Origin: Setaria digitata
Taxonomy: Eukaryota > Nematoda > Chromadorea > Rhabditida > Setariidae
DNA length: 64,000 bases
Assembly (NCBI GenBank): GCA_003640385.1
Contig: RCAB01000273.1
Location: forward strand, 22,440 to 86,439
Direction: 5' to 3'
Made by a program: the position numbers and the translations under genes. The notes below the pieces were generated by a model. That model did no database searches. It saw only the letters and a list, made by a program, of their open reading frames with translations, and was not told the origin of the DNA. How positions within the stretch are numbered: position 1 is the stretch's first letter; the number at the start of each line of letters is the position of its first letter. Below, one piece after another: positions 51,842 to 63,854 of this stretch.

Positions 51842-53647
51842 CTTAAGTAAAAGTAAATATTAGGCTGCTTTTAGCGCTACCTTTAAAGTTTCAAGAAAAG
51901 GAAGCTATTTTAAAATTTTATTAATGTAATCGATTCGTTTGACAAATATCACTGCTTGAAATAATCTTTGAGTTTGTTGTTCCATAATTTCGCCTCAAAT
52001 TTTGTCAAACATTCAACATAAATTTCTTCCTTTTTAAAACGATCATTTATAATTTAGAAGGCTAAATTTAAGAAGCGTTGTTGCCTTTAATTAGATCTAA
52101 AACTAGTTCAATTTTCCTTTGCTAACAATATTGTGTAAATTTTAAATTAATTTGGGCGTTCTATTTGTTCAGTTCATTTCATTTCTATCTCCATTATCAT
52201 ATTTTATTTGTCGAAAAGATTAATTAATTGTCATTTATCCACTACTAATGTGTGATGGTGGTGATTTTTTGTAGAAGAAACAGAACCTTCCCAATTTACT
52301 TAACTTTTAATACTCTTAACAAAACTCATTTTCTTTGCCTTTAAATTCTTCCATCTATTTCGCTTCTTTTTAACTCTAATTAATAATTAGCTCAGAAAGT
52401 GCCATCTAAAAAAAAAACTATTCGTCATCACATTTCTTCATTTACGACAAAGCATAAAATTNTTCAGAAAGTGCCATCTAAAAAAAAAAAAAAAAAACTA
52501 TTCGTCATCACATTTCTTCATTTACGACAAAGCATAAAATTTTTTTTTTTTTTTTGAAAATTTTTCAAAGTGTTTTGGAATTCTGTCTTGTTTGTTGAGA
52601 AAAACTTTCCACAGATATTTTGCATTGAACTAATTGCTTTTGTCTTTGCGGACTTTGTTAACTGTAAAGAAAGAATGATGGAAACAACGATTTAGCTAAA
52701 TTCAACACACTGCCTCTAGAATTGCATCGTTGATTTCAAATCTTTTCCTTTTTATCTAACAGATCAGCATCATCCCAAAATTCGTTACATTGCCTGTTTC
52801 ATAGTGCTATCAGAAGATACCTGTTTCTTTTTTCAGTATTTCAAAGATTTTGAAGTTTTTTGCAAGTTTCAATATGTATCTGTCTAAAAATAGTGCAAAA
52901 AGGAAATCATCGCTTTTTTTTTTTTTTTTTTACTATGTGAAAGATTATTTATTGATAAATATTGAAGAAAAAAAAAAAACAAAGCAAGAAATTGAATTAA
53001 ATTAAATTAAATTAAATGAATTCATGCATTTCTATCCAATGGGTATAACTGTTCTCAACCTTGGTTGGTTTCACTGATAATAACAAAAGCTCTTATCAAA
53101 TCTATATACATATACAGGGTCAAATGATACAAAGAGAGAGAGAGAAAGTAGAACTAGCTGTTGAGAAAAGCTATATCAGTATAACTGATATTTCCGATTC
53201 CGGTCACCTAACTTATCGATGAAATAGCAATCTGTGCTCGAAGAATGACGAGAGATTTCAGCAGCAAAATTAAGCTTAAATGATTCTCGAGCATTTGTGG
53301 CCTCAGTTCTACTTTCTCTCTCTTTCCTGCTAGAACAATTAAATGAGAAGACAGAAATAAAATTTCAAATCTTTCCTTGCTCTCATCACTTATACTTAGC
53401 ATCTGATCGCTGAGCTAGCAAAAAATTAATACAAATTAGCGATGGAAATTATTGCGAGAAGTTCAAAGTTCAAAGTTGAAACATGAGTTGCAGATTAGTT
53501 TTATCATTTCAAAATGCCCATAGCAGCAGTTACAGAGGAAAAGAAAGCTGTTGAAGTTAACCAAACTTGTTGCTCCTTTTGGAATTATTAAACTTGTCGC
53601 TTCTTTTGAAATTTTGGAATTAAATTTTACAGCAATAAAGTTTAAAG
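51842..53647. other. intergenic region with assembly-gap duplication and simple repeats
   Basis: Contains the duplication around N 52462 (separate entry), a long T run near 52914-52931, an (aaatt)n run near 52993-53018 and a short GA run near 53132-53146. No gene is supported, although an open frame exists on the minus strand at 53208-53402. Confidence 0.5.
52392..52541 (+). repeat. direct duplication of about 70 bp around a one-base assembly gap
   Basis: tcagaaagtgccatct...gacaaagcataaaatt occurs at 52392-52461 and again from 52464. The copies differ mainly in the length of their A and T runs. The N is at 52462. It matches the pattern at the other three gaps. Confidence 0.9.
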
Positions 53648-54880
53648 TTACCGAGGATTTGGAGTAAAATTTACAAGTGATGAAGTACTATCGCTATAAT
53701 TTCGCTCAGTGCTACTAAAATTTTTAAACATATCCATTTCCATTTGTTTTGCAAATGTTTTTGAATCAGTCGATGTCGTCTCGCAGTGATTATTATTCGC
53801 TTCACTAATTGCTACTGCTCCAGAGACATCTGAATCAATTCGCTTACTGTTACCAAGTTTTGTTCTAATTATCCTGAAAAATGGAGAAAAAAAAAAAAAA
53901 AGAACAACTCTCTTGAAGATATTGACGTTTAATTTTATTGTTAAACAGGAAGAAATCCTGTAATTTCAAATGTTTTCAAAACGCAGTAGGCTTCTGTCAG
54001 CTTTCAATTTTATCAGCTGATTCCATTTTGCCAAGAAATCATTCAGTCATTATCGAAGTGCAGCCAAGTCTAGGCTCTTCTTTTCAGATCAAATAATCCA
54101 TGCTTGCCTGCTGATAGAAGAAATACTTGGAACATTGAAAGCACTACAGACACCATCACTGATAAGTCGATTCCGAATCTCCCAGGAATACATCGACGGT
54201 CGGCAATGCTTGTAAATCGCGATTGCTGTTACCACCTTTACCTTTTTTAATTTGATTATTTCTAATCTGACATAATTTTGACACCTCAAATTGCTAATTT
54301 GATCTGTCCTGAATGTTGTTAAATCAACCACAGTGTGTGAATGTAGAGAGATTGTATGTGAGACCTCTGGCTAGATTCAAGTCATTATAAAATGTATTGT
54401 AGTCTTTGAAAAGTTCGAAAGTAATTATTGATTCAGATTGAATATCCGACATTTTCTTATCAAACAGAAGTTGAGTTTTTAAAGTGTTGAAAATGATCAC
54501 TTGAGGAAGGGATTTTTTCGGCTTTGAACCACCAATTTTACCGGGTCGAATTGAACCTGTATCACGGTACCTGAAATAAAAGCTGTGTAATTTAGAAAGA
54601 GATTTTTCTAGGAGAAAGTAATGAATTTGCTTTTTTCACTAATTTAGAACTCAAAAGAGTTGAGCTTCGCAAATTAAAACCAAAATTAATTAGTAGCCGG
54701 TAATCTAGACTAACTTAGACAGAATTTTTGAGACGCAGCCATGTGATATTCGTAATTCACGGGATATCTGACAAGGTTTAGTCCCTGAAGCAGACATCTG
54801 GATGATTCGCTCTCGAAGATGCACTGGTAGTGGACGTCCATTAGCATAGATACCGCCAAGTTGATTCGTACCCGTACGTG
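53648..54880 (-). CDS. paired-domain (PAX) transcription factor, no homeodomain seen
   Basis: Sequence-specific DNA-binding regulator of development; nuclear. Exons 54715-54880, 54501-54570, 54108-54241 and 53648-53873 join in phase and encode a complete paired domain: [20 protein letters not shown], then the PAI helix-turn-helix with [10 protein letters not shown], the linker [19 protein letters not shown], and the RED part with [18 protein letters not shown] and [17 protein letters not shown]. The SSISR ending resembles PAX1/9 or PAX3/7 rather than PAX2/5/8 or PAX6 (SSIN). The protein ends about 65 residues after the domain without a homeodomain, which favours a PAX1/9 (Pox meso) type, but subgroup assignment is tentative. 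The third intron uses a GC donor (AG|GCAAGC at 54107). The N-terminal part before 54880 must come from an upstream exon, possibly 55071-55423. Confidence 0.9.
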
Positions 54881-55070
54881 CTAAACATTCTTACTATTTA
54901 TTATCTCTAAATCATTCTAAATTTTCCAAGCTAGACCTTATTTTTTTTTTAATAAAAAATTTTCCATTGGATTTTTGCAAAATCTCTCGTGGTACTTGTA
55001 TAGTTTAAAGAGAAATGAGCCTTAAGCAGCTTTTAAAATGGTTTAATTTAACAGTTAAAAAAGATAAAAT

Positions 55071-55423
55071 TTAGCTTGTCTGTGGCGGATCATTGTCTTC
55101 AATGGAACCAGCTAAGATATCGAAACTATCATTCGATTCTTCGCACCACTTCGATGATGCCTGATCATCAGTGCTTTGCTCATATTCCTCTACAGTCTGC
55201 AAAAATCTATGCCTGATCAAGAATTAAGGTTATCACTGGAGCATCGGTGATAGCTGCATCATTCAAATAGAAAATCAATGAATGAGCAAACCTTAAGCCA
55301 TTCTTCAAACTTTCGACTAAATTCGAAATCGTACTGCTTACTGAAATCCCTGTTAACTGCATCATGCCTTGTTGGTGCTGTTGCGATTGAATTATCATCA
55401 CTGGTGATAAGAACTGAATGCAT
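55071..55423 (-). CDS. 85-aa acidic reading frame upstream of PAX; alternative N-terminal exons or separate small gene
   Basis: Exons 55292-55423 and 55071-55196 join in phase 0, from ATG 55423-55421 to TAA 55073-55071. The start lies 10 nt after an attttccag acceptor. The product (starts MHSVLITSDDNS) has an amphipathic middle (FEFSRKFEEWLKTVEEYEQ) and an acidic Ser/Asp/Glu tail; I do not recognise it. It ends about 190 bp before the paired-domain exon on the same strand. That exon needs one leading nucleotide, and weak GT donors inside 55071-55196 (for example after GATA or GCTG) would supply it in frame, making this the PAX N-terminus. A separate cistron upstream of PAX is the alternative. 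Confidence 0.5.
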
Positions 55424-57696
55424 GCTGTCTTATCTGGAAAATCACACCAACTTCATGATTCTAGTGTCAAAATACAAGGTGGTAGTGTATGAGAAGTGTA
55501 TTCTGAGTGGAAGAACTGCAGGGCAAAACACACCAAAACTAAATACCAACTAAAGGTTTGGACTTGTTGCCACTAATGAATCCCTGCTGATAAAACCGGT
55601 CTTCCACGAAGCCCTCCCTTGTGTCCTACCCGGTACTCTTCTCCGCTTTATATATTACCAAATAACAGAAGCAGCTTTTCGATATCTGTACAACTGCTTA
55701 GATTCCTCAAAAGGGCTGAGACTTGAAGACCTCCCAATGCTACGCTATCATAAACTGATAGAGATGGTTGCTAAGTCATTTCTAGAGAAAGCTCAATCAG
55801 ATCAGACAGTCATGAAATGAGGGTGGAAGAGGAAAACTGCGGGTTACTGGAGCTGTCACTTCCAGTAACTTGACACCAGAAAAATTCAGACGACTTGGAA
55901 ATTATTAATTATTGTTAAGATTTGCGACAAGAATGAAATGAAGAGTTAAGTGGTGGAAAAGGTCTGGAAAGCCACCGGATAGAATGAATCAAGATGGAGA
56001 ATTGTCACATAAAAGTTCGAGAGTTCCTGGCGAATATGACACTTCTCGTCGTCTTCTTTTACAAATAAGGAAACTGCTTCCGTCAATTGCTACTGTTTGT
56101 GAAAAGTTAACATTTACTGGATATGAGAATAATTAAAAAAGCACTGTTTTTGGTCAATAGCCAATAGTTTCTTTTAGTCGAGCAATTAATTAATATTGAG
56201 TGTCAACAAACAATTAAAGTATTATTTTGCTGATGATCCATCCATCCAAATGCAAAACCTTCAGGGAAATTACCAGTAGTACTAGTTTGTACTTGAAGTA
56301 AGCTTTCTTTGTAGAACCCAAAGTCTTTCCAAATCCTTAGCAGGTAGTACAGAAGATGAAAGGTAGCTCTTTCTGTAGATTCAAGTAGTGGAACATGTTA
56401 AGGGAGTGATATTAATTAAATTCGATTAAATAGACTGTGTCATTTTCAGTTTAAACTGATAATTATGATTTAGTAATAATGCCTCAACGAAACGTTTGGA
56501 AATGAAATTGTGATAAGTTTATTTATCTATAAAAATTATGTTTTCAAATGATTATTTTGTTCTTCAGTCTTCCGTGCTAATTACCCTGGTGTTTATTACT
56601 TAATTCTACTACTCATTTACTTTGCTTTACTACTTCACTTTAGTTTTTTAGATCCTTGGAATTTTTTGTTCGCAATGCTTTCTAGCTAGCAAGAAGAGCT
56701 AGAAATTATTAAGGAATCAAATCTTTGATGCTATAAAATTGTTCAAATATCGTTGCGTATAATTTAAAAATGACTATGCTAACTCAAGTTTGATGTTGTT
56801 CTGGAAAGTTCTTATCCAACTTTTTGCAAACTTATTAGCTTAAAAAAAAATTTGTTACAGTAGCTTCAGATCCGGTTCATTTCATTTGTTTTTAAATGTG
56901 AAGTTTTTGAGGCGAGATCAGAAAATTGATCGTAAATTGCCCGAGAAATCTAAATAAGTATTAATAAATGTTAGCGATAATTTCAGTAGTACTGAATAGT
57001 CATTATGACAGTTGACAGGGCAATATTTATTTAACATTTAATTTTTTAATTTAATTAATTAGTTAATCAAATTAATTTAATGTTAATTACTATTTAAAAA
57101 TTATTAAATAAATGTTAAATATTAATTTAAAATTAATATTTAACAAGTACAGATGGCAGCATTATCTTGCTCTTTTCGACTATACAGCATGCATGCAACA
57201 CGTGTAACTTTGCAACTTGAACAAAACATTCTGTATTTTTCCTGATTGACGTAACCCGATGACCTTAGACCTTAGGTAGTGTGCGACTCACGTATCTTCC
57301 TCACGTTCATTGTCATAGTCGATAACAACTTATCAAAGAATCGAACATGATAGTATTGCAATTTGTTTAGTCTAATTTCTTCAGCTGTAGGAAAATTTAA
57401 ATTTTTAGAAGAATTTAAAATTTCCTAAAGCGGTATTCTTCTTTCTTTTTTTTTTTTTTTTTTTTTAGGAAGGAAGAAAATAAGCAAAAATATCTGCACA
57501 AGAAAGTCGTTGATAAGAGGAATATGATGAGTTAGAAGATGAAAAAAAGAAAACGGTCTTCACTTCTTTATCAGCTCATTTTTACGATACCCAAATAACA
57601 ACAATGCGTTACAATACGTTGACTATCATCATCGTTAATATCACTGCTTATAAAATGATAAATTCAAAGTTGAAATTTAACACTTCAATTAAATTT
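55424..57696. other. intergenic region, no gene seen
   Basis: AT-rich spacer upstream of PAX and downstream of the neuropeptide gene. It contains an AT palindromic segment (57032-57144) and a long T run near 57448-57468. No reading frame with family features. Confidence 0.5.
57032..57144. repeat. AT-only palindromic segment
   Basis: The stretch is built of taatt/aatta/tttaa elements. It includes a perfect inverted repeat with 15-bp arms (57114-57128 and 57130-57144) around a single base. It is probably a low-complexity expansion and could extrude as a cruciform. Confidence 0.7.
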
Positions 57697-58754
57697 TTAA
57701 GCGAACAATAAATAAGGGTAGCGCTTTGCAAATGCAAAATTACGCATAGGTCGTATTGGTGATTCGAACTGGATTGTTTTTTTATCATAATAATTCATAT
57801 CCTGCAAGGTATTCATTAATCATATGATATAATTAGCAGTTTTTATTGTTAAAATCTTATAAGTCTGTTAAATTTCGACAGAAACGATAGATGAGTGAAA
57901 CAACGAGGAAGTTTCTGAAATGCATATGAAAAAATATCCTTCAACTGAATTCATAATGTTTTTTAAAATTTTTCAAAAGAGCTTTACAGTCTTAAGATTT
58001 AAGACTTTTTCGGCATATAGATGAAATGCTCTGCTCTAGGAGAATTTTCCAATTAAATAATTGTGTTATCGATACTGAAATGCATCTTATACAGCATGAA
58101 AATTTTAATCACTTTACAAATAAATTACACCAACACATTTTCATCGGATGTCTAAAGCCTAGTCAGCTAAATAGATCTTCATTTACTCTAATTCATATCT
58201 ACGCTCTGCCGTTTCAAAAGTTTTTGTTACAATTTGTCAGAACTGTTCTAAAATAAAAGTTACTTTGTAGAAAATGATTTAAAAAAAAAAAAAAAAAAGA
58301 TGAGAATCAAAGTAACCATTAAATAAATATAATAAAACTAGTGAAGTTTACCTCGTCATCATATCGCTTGGCAAAAGCAAATCTTGAGGGATATCGTTTA
58401 GCAAATGCAAACTTGGCCCGTTTTCCAAATAATGATGTTTCATGTCTGTCTAATCCCTCACCTGCTATCTAAAAATAAAGTAGTTAGTTTAGATATGCTT
58501 AAAAATATCGTTTTTTTAATTTGATTAGCAGAATTTTGCCAAAAATAAAAGAAAATCTTGGAGAATTTATTTGCTTCAAATTGTATAAATGACATGCATT
58601 TTAAAATATGATTAATTCATGATGAAATAATAATGATTAATGATAAGATAGAGAATGGAAGAAGTGATAAGATGAAAGGACTAACTTCTTGAGATGAAAC
58701 AACAGTGAGAAGTAGTAACACTGATAACAGCGATACCTTAAGGCCAGTAGCCAT
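57697..58754 (-). CDS. neuropeptide-like protein precursor (xFAFA-KR family, NLP-type)
   Basis: Secreted prepropeptide processed at dibasic sites. Three exons join in phase: 58686-58754, 58352-58468 and 57697-57801, giving 96 aa. Residues 1-21 form a signal peptide (MATGLKVSLLSVLLLLTVVSS). Dibasic KR sites then release a peptide ending SLFG (amidatable through the Gly), AKFAFA, YPSRFAFA, a longer peptide beginning YDDEDMNYYD and ending RPMRNFAFA, and a C-terminal YPYLLFA that ends at the stop. A KK at residues 69-70 could split the long peptide. The repeated FAFA-KR ending resembles C. elegans NLP-18 and NLP-20 peptides, but orthology is not shown. A tactag acceptor 3 nt before the ATG may be a spliced-leader site. 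Confidence 0.85.
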
Positions 58755-61700
58755 CGTCTAGTATATCCTGAAAAGTTGCCTCTATTGAATGCGATCAAGA
58801 ATAACGCCAACTTTCTCGAAAGATAGGATTTGAGATCTCGGATTAAGCATTCGCATTTCGTGGAACCTCCCAGTATTTCCGATCTCATTCTTCTGTTTAG
58901 CTCTAGCCTGTCAAAATTGCACTCTCCAAAAAGTTCCACTGATTTAATTTCTATTGGCGATGGAATATCAAATATCAGAAATTTTTGATGTTTCTCGTGG
59001 TTCGAGGGTAAAAAGTAAGACAAAAAAAGAAATCAGTTTAATCTTCATACATTTTCTAAGTCTTAATAGCTTTCCTTCAGTCATTTTGAAAAAAAAAAAA
59101 ACCCTAATTTTTCATTTTAGAAATCATCCCGATCTATTAATTTGCAAATTAATGCATTAATGAAACTAAGATTGGACTAATATTTTTGAAGAGATGCAAC
59201 TGATTAAATTATATGCTATGCTTATTATCATTTTCTTAAAGCTGAGCTGTACAATTATCACATTAGAGTTTGCTAGCAGTGATAAATATTTTAACCTTGA
59301 CCTTGACCAGAATCATTTTCTTTAAATTTCCGGTCAGATAATAAGTGACAAGAAAGAAAAAATTTCCAGTCTCAAATGATCCAATAAAAGTTTCAAATGG
59401 TCAAACTAGAGATAAGAGACTAAGCAAAACTGCTCTAAAGTCTAGGAAAATAGAGAATTACAGTATAAGTTTAAGGTAAAATGGAATACTTAAAGAACAG
59501 CTTATACTTCTGATTTCTTCTTCTCCCTTCTACCGTAATTCTTCATTCATCCTCATTTACTTCATTTTTTTTTTTTTTTTTTTGATAAATAATTGATAGT
59601 ACATAAAAAAAAATGTTTAAAAACTGTCAAAGAGCAGCAATAAATTTTTGAATTTTTAAGAAATAAATGAAATATTTTCGTTTCTCAAACAGGACAATGA
59701 TAATAACAGCAACAGTAAAGCCTAACTAATTAAATAACAAATTATTATGCTTATTGACGATAATGAGTGGAAAGGGATAGGCTTTAGCCTTGATGGGATG
59801 GGATTTGATTTTGCTGTAGAAATTCTTGGCCAAACATGGCTTCGGATTTCGAGAATAATGATCGTTTTGAGTGGTCCTTTTACATTATTATCCTTTATTT
59901 CACCATCGCCCTCTTCGAAGGCATTGTTTTGCATTCTTTTTAATAAGCCTTTCGATGAGAATTTCCATCTGAAGCAATTCGAAATAGACAAATCCAACAT
60001 TGGAACTCATTTCCCAGTCAATATTATTGTCACTGATTGCATGTTCCAAACAGTAAAAATGATTGTTCGTTTGTTTATTAATTTAATTATGATAATTATA
60101 TCCAATTATATGTTCATTACAGTGATAATTGCAATAATGATTATCGTCTAGATAAGTATGTATATCCAAATTTCACTTTTTCTTCCTTTCACCAAATCAG
60201 ACTAGTTGAACAAGAATGAAAATACAGAAATTAAATCAGTGCAGTGATAATACTGCAAAACAAGAATTCCAACAAGCAGTGAATTAATAATTGGTGACAT
60301 TAGTTCGATAAAGAAAATAAATCCTCGTCATGATAGAGAGGAATACGTTTGTGATAATCTATGATTTCATATAATATAAAACTAGCATGCTACTGAATCT
60401 AGACCTTAGTTTTGAAGTAGAAGACAATTTTAATTTAGCTCAATTATCTAGTCAAGCATTAATTGTACTAAAGACGTCAGTTAATGTGAATCACGGAGCG
60501 AAAAACTGAGTATTGGCACTAATCCATTGATAATTCCATGACAATTTGGATTATTCGGCTCAAACATTGAAATTTCACGCTATCAACCCTTTCGATAAAA
60601 ATATAAAGGAATCCTTTTTCAGTCTATTTGTCTAATTCTAGGATGTTGAAGGAAAGAACTCGATTAGCTACTGTCTCTCTTTTCCTAACCATATTTTCAC
60701 TTTCTTATACCTTACCATGCAGTAGTTAGACAATACAATCAATTTATTTGTGATTCTGATGACTTACTGTAAATTACTTCTCTTACGACTGTTTGATATT
60801 CGCAACTTGGCCAATCATTCCTAAAGTTTTCATTTATCCTTATTTCTATACCTTATAAAATTAACAAAAAAAGAAAGAAGAAGCAAAAGTATTTTTAATA
60901 ATTAATTCTTTGCTATGAGGAAGTAGCAGAAATAGAATTTAAGATAACATATCATACTGTGGCACAATTATGATAAAATTAGGTAAGAAAGGTAGTTGTG
61001 GAGTGGATACCCTCGAAAACTACTCATGGCAATGATCTAGGAGAACAGTTACATAGTTCAAGTTTGCAACTATTTCAAATTTTCACCAAAATAGTCCTGG
61101 GAAAGAATGAACCTTGCATAACACAAGACTGAAATGAAATGTCTGCGCTTGCATCGCTTTTTCATCATATCACATTTTAAAGCTCTAATTTAATTATTCC
61201 AACACTGTATGTGGAATGGAACTTGCTGTCTAATAACAATGATTGAAAATTAGTCAGGAGGAAGATTAATTTAACAGGGAACGGCAAAAGAAACTGCCAT
61301 TACTGTCCAGGTATGACATCTCAGTTAAGGATTAGCAATGAATTCAATGATGTAAGAATAAATGAGCTTCTGCGAAGGTTTTTGAAAGGCTTAGGCTAAA
61401 AATAATGGAAATTTTGTTCGGAGTAAAATATTTTTCTCGATGATACAATTGTCAATCATTTGAGAGGAGTGCATTAGGTGACAAAGACATGACACCTCTC
61501 AGGAATGATTTCATCTGCAAAATATCGAAGATGTTTTGAAGGCAAAAGATTTAAGGCCTAAAGCTATGTGTTTATAGGAATGCTTGCTTACTTAAAATGA
61601 TGTCAGTGCTAATTAAGGAAAATCAAGACTGATTCTTTGTGCCGATGGGAAAATTCTACATAAATAAATGGAAGTTCGAGAAAATACATACACTGAAGAC

Positions 61701-62505
61701 AGAAGAAGCTTGCTCAAGTCTCATCGATGTAGATTACTAAAATGGTGATGATGATGATGCTGAAAGATATTCATTGAAACACAGTAATTGATTGTATTAG
61801 AAAATAATTTTTTGAAGTTTATTTATAAGCTATCTAATTTATTTATTACAAATAAATTCTTTCTTACGTAACAATTTATGTATAATAGGTACTAATGTAT
61901 GTTAAGGGGAAAAATAACAGGAAATGTTGTGATAGTGAATCTCACTTGTAGCTCTGATAACAGAAGGATAGCATGCAAAGGGAGTAATCATTAAAATGAA
62001 CATACAAAAATGATGGAGAAAGAACAGAATTAAAATTACTTATATTTCGATATTTGGTAACGATTACAAGTCTAAAAGGACCAATTTTATATCTTACTTT
62101 TTATTTGTGGTGGAGAATTTTATGGATTGTAGTTTTAAAGCAATTAAGTTATCTGGAAATCATTCTCGCACTAATTTTACAAAGCAAGAACTAGACTGAC
62201 ATATAAATCAGTCTATCGGTAAATGAATTAATTGTATTTAAGGATTAAATCATACCTGTAATAACTATTTCAGCTTCCTGAAATCTGATGGAGAAAATGC
62301 TGCATTTTTATCATAAGGTAGTTCAGACTGATTGAAATTATTTGATAAAATTTGGTGATTAGTTGATTGAGCAGTCGAATTGAAGGCTTTCTAAATTCGA
62401 ACATTTGTTCGTCACGACGAGCTGTCAGCAATTAATAATGAGTTCTGCAGACAAATCACTCACCTCTCATGATGAATAAAAATAATTTAATTTCGATTTA
62501 GAATT

Positions 62506-62693
62506 TTTACTCGACATATTGGTCACTGTTACTTTTTTGCTATCATCCATCCTAATATTTTTCAGAAATTTTAGCTAAAAGAAGGAAGACGAGGTTGGNA
62601 ATTTACTCGACATATTGATCACTGTTACTTTTTTGCTATCATCCATCCTAATATTTTTCAGAAATTTTAGCTAAAAGAAGGAAGACGAGGTTG
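62506..62693 (+). repeat. direct duplication of about 93 bp around a one-base assembly gap
   Basis: tttactcgacatattg...gaagacgaggttgg occurs at 62506-62598 and 62602-62693 with essentially one substitution (ggtcac versus gatcac). The N is at 62599. Same signature as the other gaps. Confidence 0.9.
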
Positions 62694-63778
62694 GGATAAA
62701 GATCAAGTTTTGAATTCTGTTTGATTTAATTATAATAAATAGAAGAAAATTTTAATTATAATAAATGAAATTTAAATTTCTAATCAAAAAGAGCCAATGA
62801 ACTTTGTTACACTGATGTAACACCTTCTAAAGAGCATGGTCTGAAGACGGTGAAGTATTTTTTCGAACTTTTTAGAAACTTCTGTTTATGTTTGTTCCTT
62901 AGTCAAGTATTTAGAGACAGATCGAAGAAGTAGCGGTGAATAGTTCGTAATTTGTCTTAATTCTTTCATACTGTCATCTCACTTCCACCTTCTAAGTTTT
63001 CCAAATGTTTTATTTCTTAGAGATTTCTCCATTGTATTGCTACTGATATTTCAGTATTACTTTATTATTTATAAACGAGAATTGCTGAGATTATTAAAAA
63101 TTTCATGCTTTTCTCCTTTTCTAAATGTTAGCTTGCAATGCATGCATAAAATTTTGCTTATTGGAAAGTTGAAAATCGTTTTGTGGAAAAATTTGATGAT
63201 CTCGAATGGTTCAGTGGCGAAGGTTAATTAATTGGATATTTGTATGTTGCTAAGACTAATTAATACTTTTGTATAATCTTGTACATAGGTTCAGCTAATC
63301 CTAAATGATTCCTGTATGATGTAGTTTATCCCAAAGTGTTAGCAAAATATAGATGAAATTTTTTCACAACTCATAAATTAGCTTTATTAAATTTTTTCTA
63401 TTTGTGATATAAAATGAATAATTTTTCAATTATCGAATACGAATGATAAAATTACAAACTACCTAATTTTGGTCCACTATTTTGCTAATATGATAAAAAT
63501 TACTGTCTATAATTCCTAATGAGCCAAATGATGCCAATTATTGTTGTCTCTTGCTAAGATTTCAATAATAGACATTAAAAGATAGTTAAGTGGTTTTAGG
63601 TAAATATCGAGACTGAAAAGTTACAATAATACATGAAGCAATCATTTTAATGACTGATAAGGTTTACTTATTATTGATAATCAATTTTTTAGCAATTTTT
63701 TAATCAGTCTCGTGCAAATCAATTACAATTCATCATCCTCTCTTCTTTTTTTAGTTATAATTAAAAAGCTTTTTTTAA

Positions 63779-63781
<3 letters not shown>

Positions 63782-63853
<72 letters not shown>
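63782..63853 (+). repeat. (TTA)n microsatellite, about 24 units
   Basis: An uninterrupted run of tta/att triplets of about 72 bp, the longest simple repeat in the window. Confidence 0.97.

Positions 63854-63854
<1 letters not shown>

Noticed and set aside
59722..60151. Overlapping open frames on both strands (134 and 92 codons)
   Set aside because: No known motif, no compatible neighbouring exons, and the long plus-strand frame is driven by AT-rich hydrophobic codons at its end.
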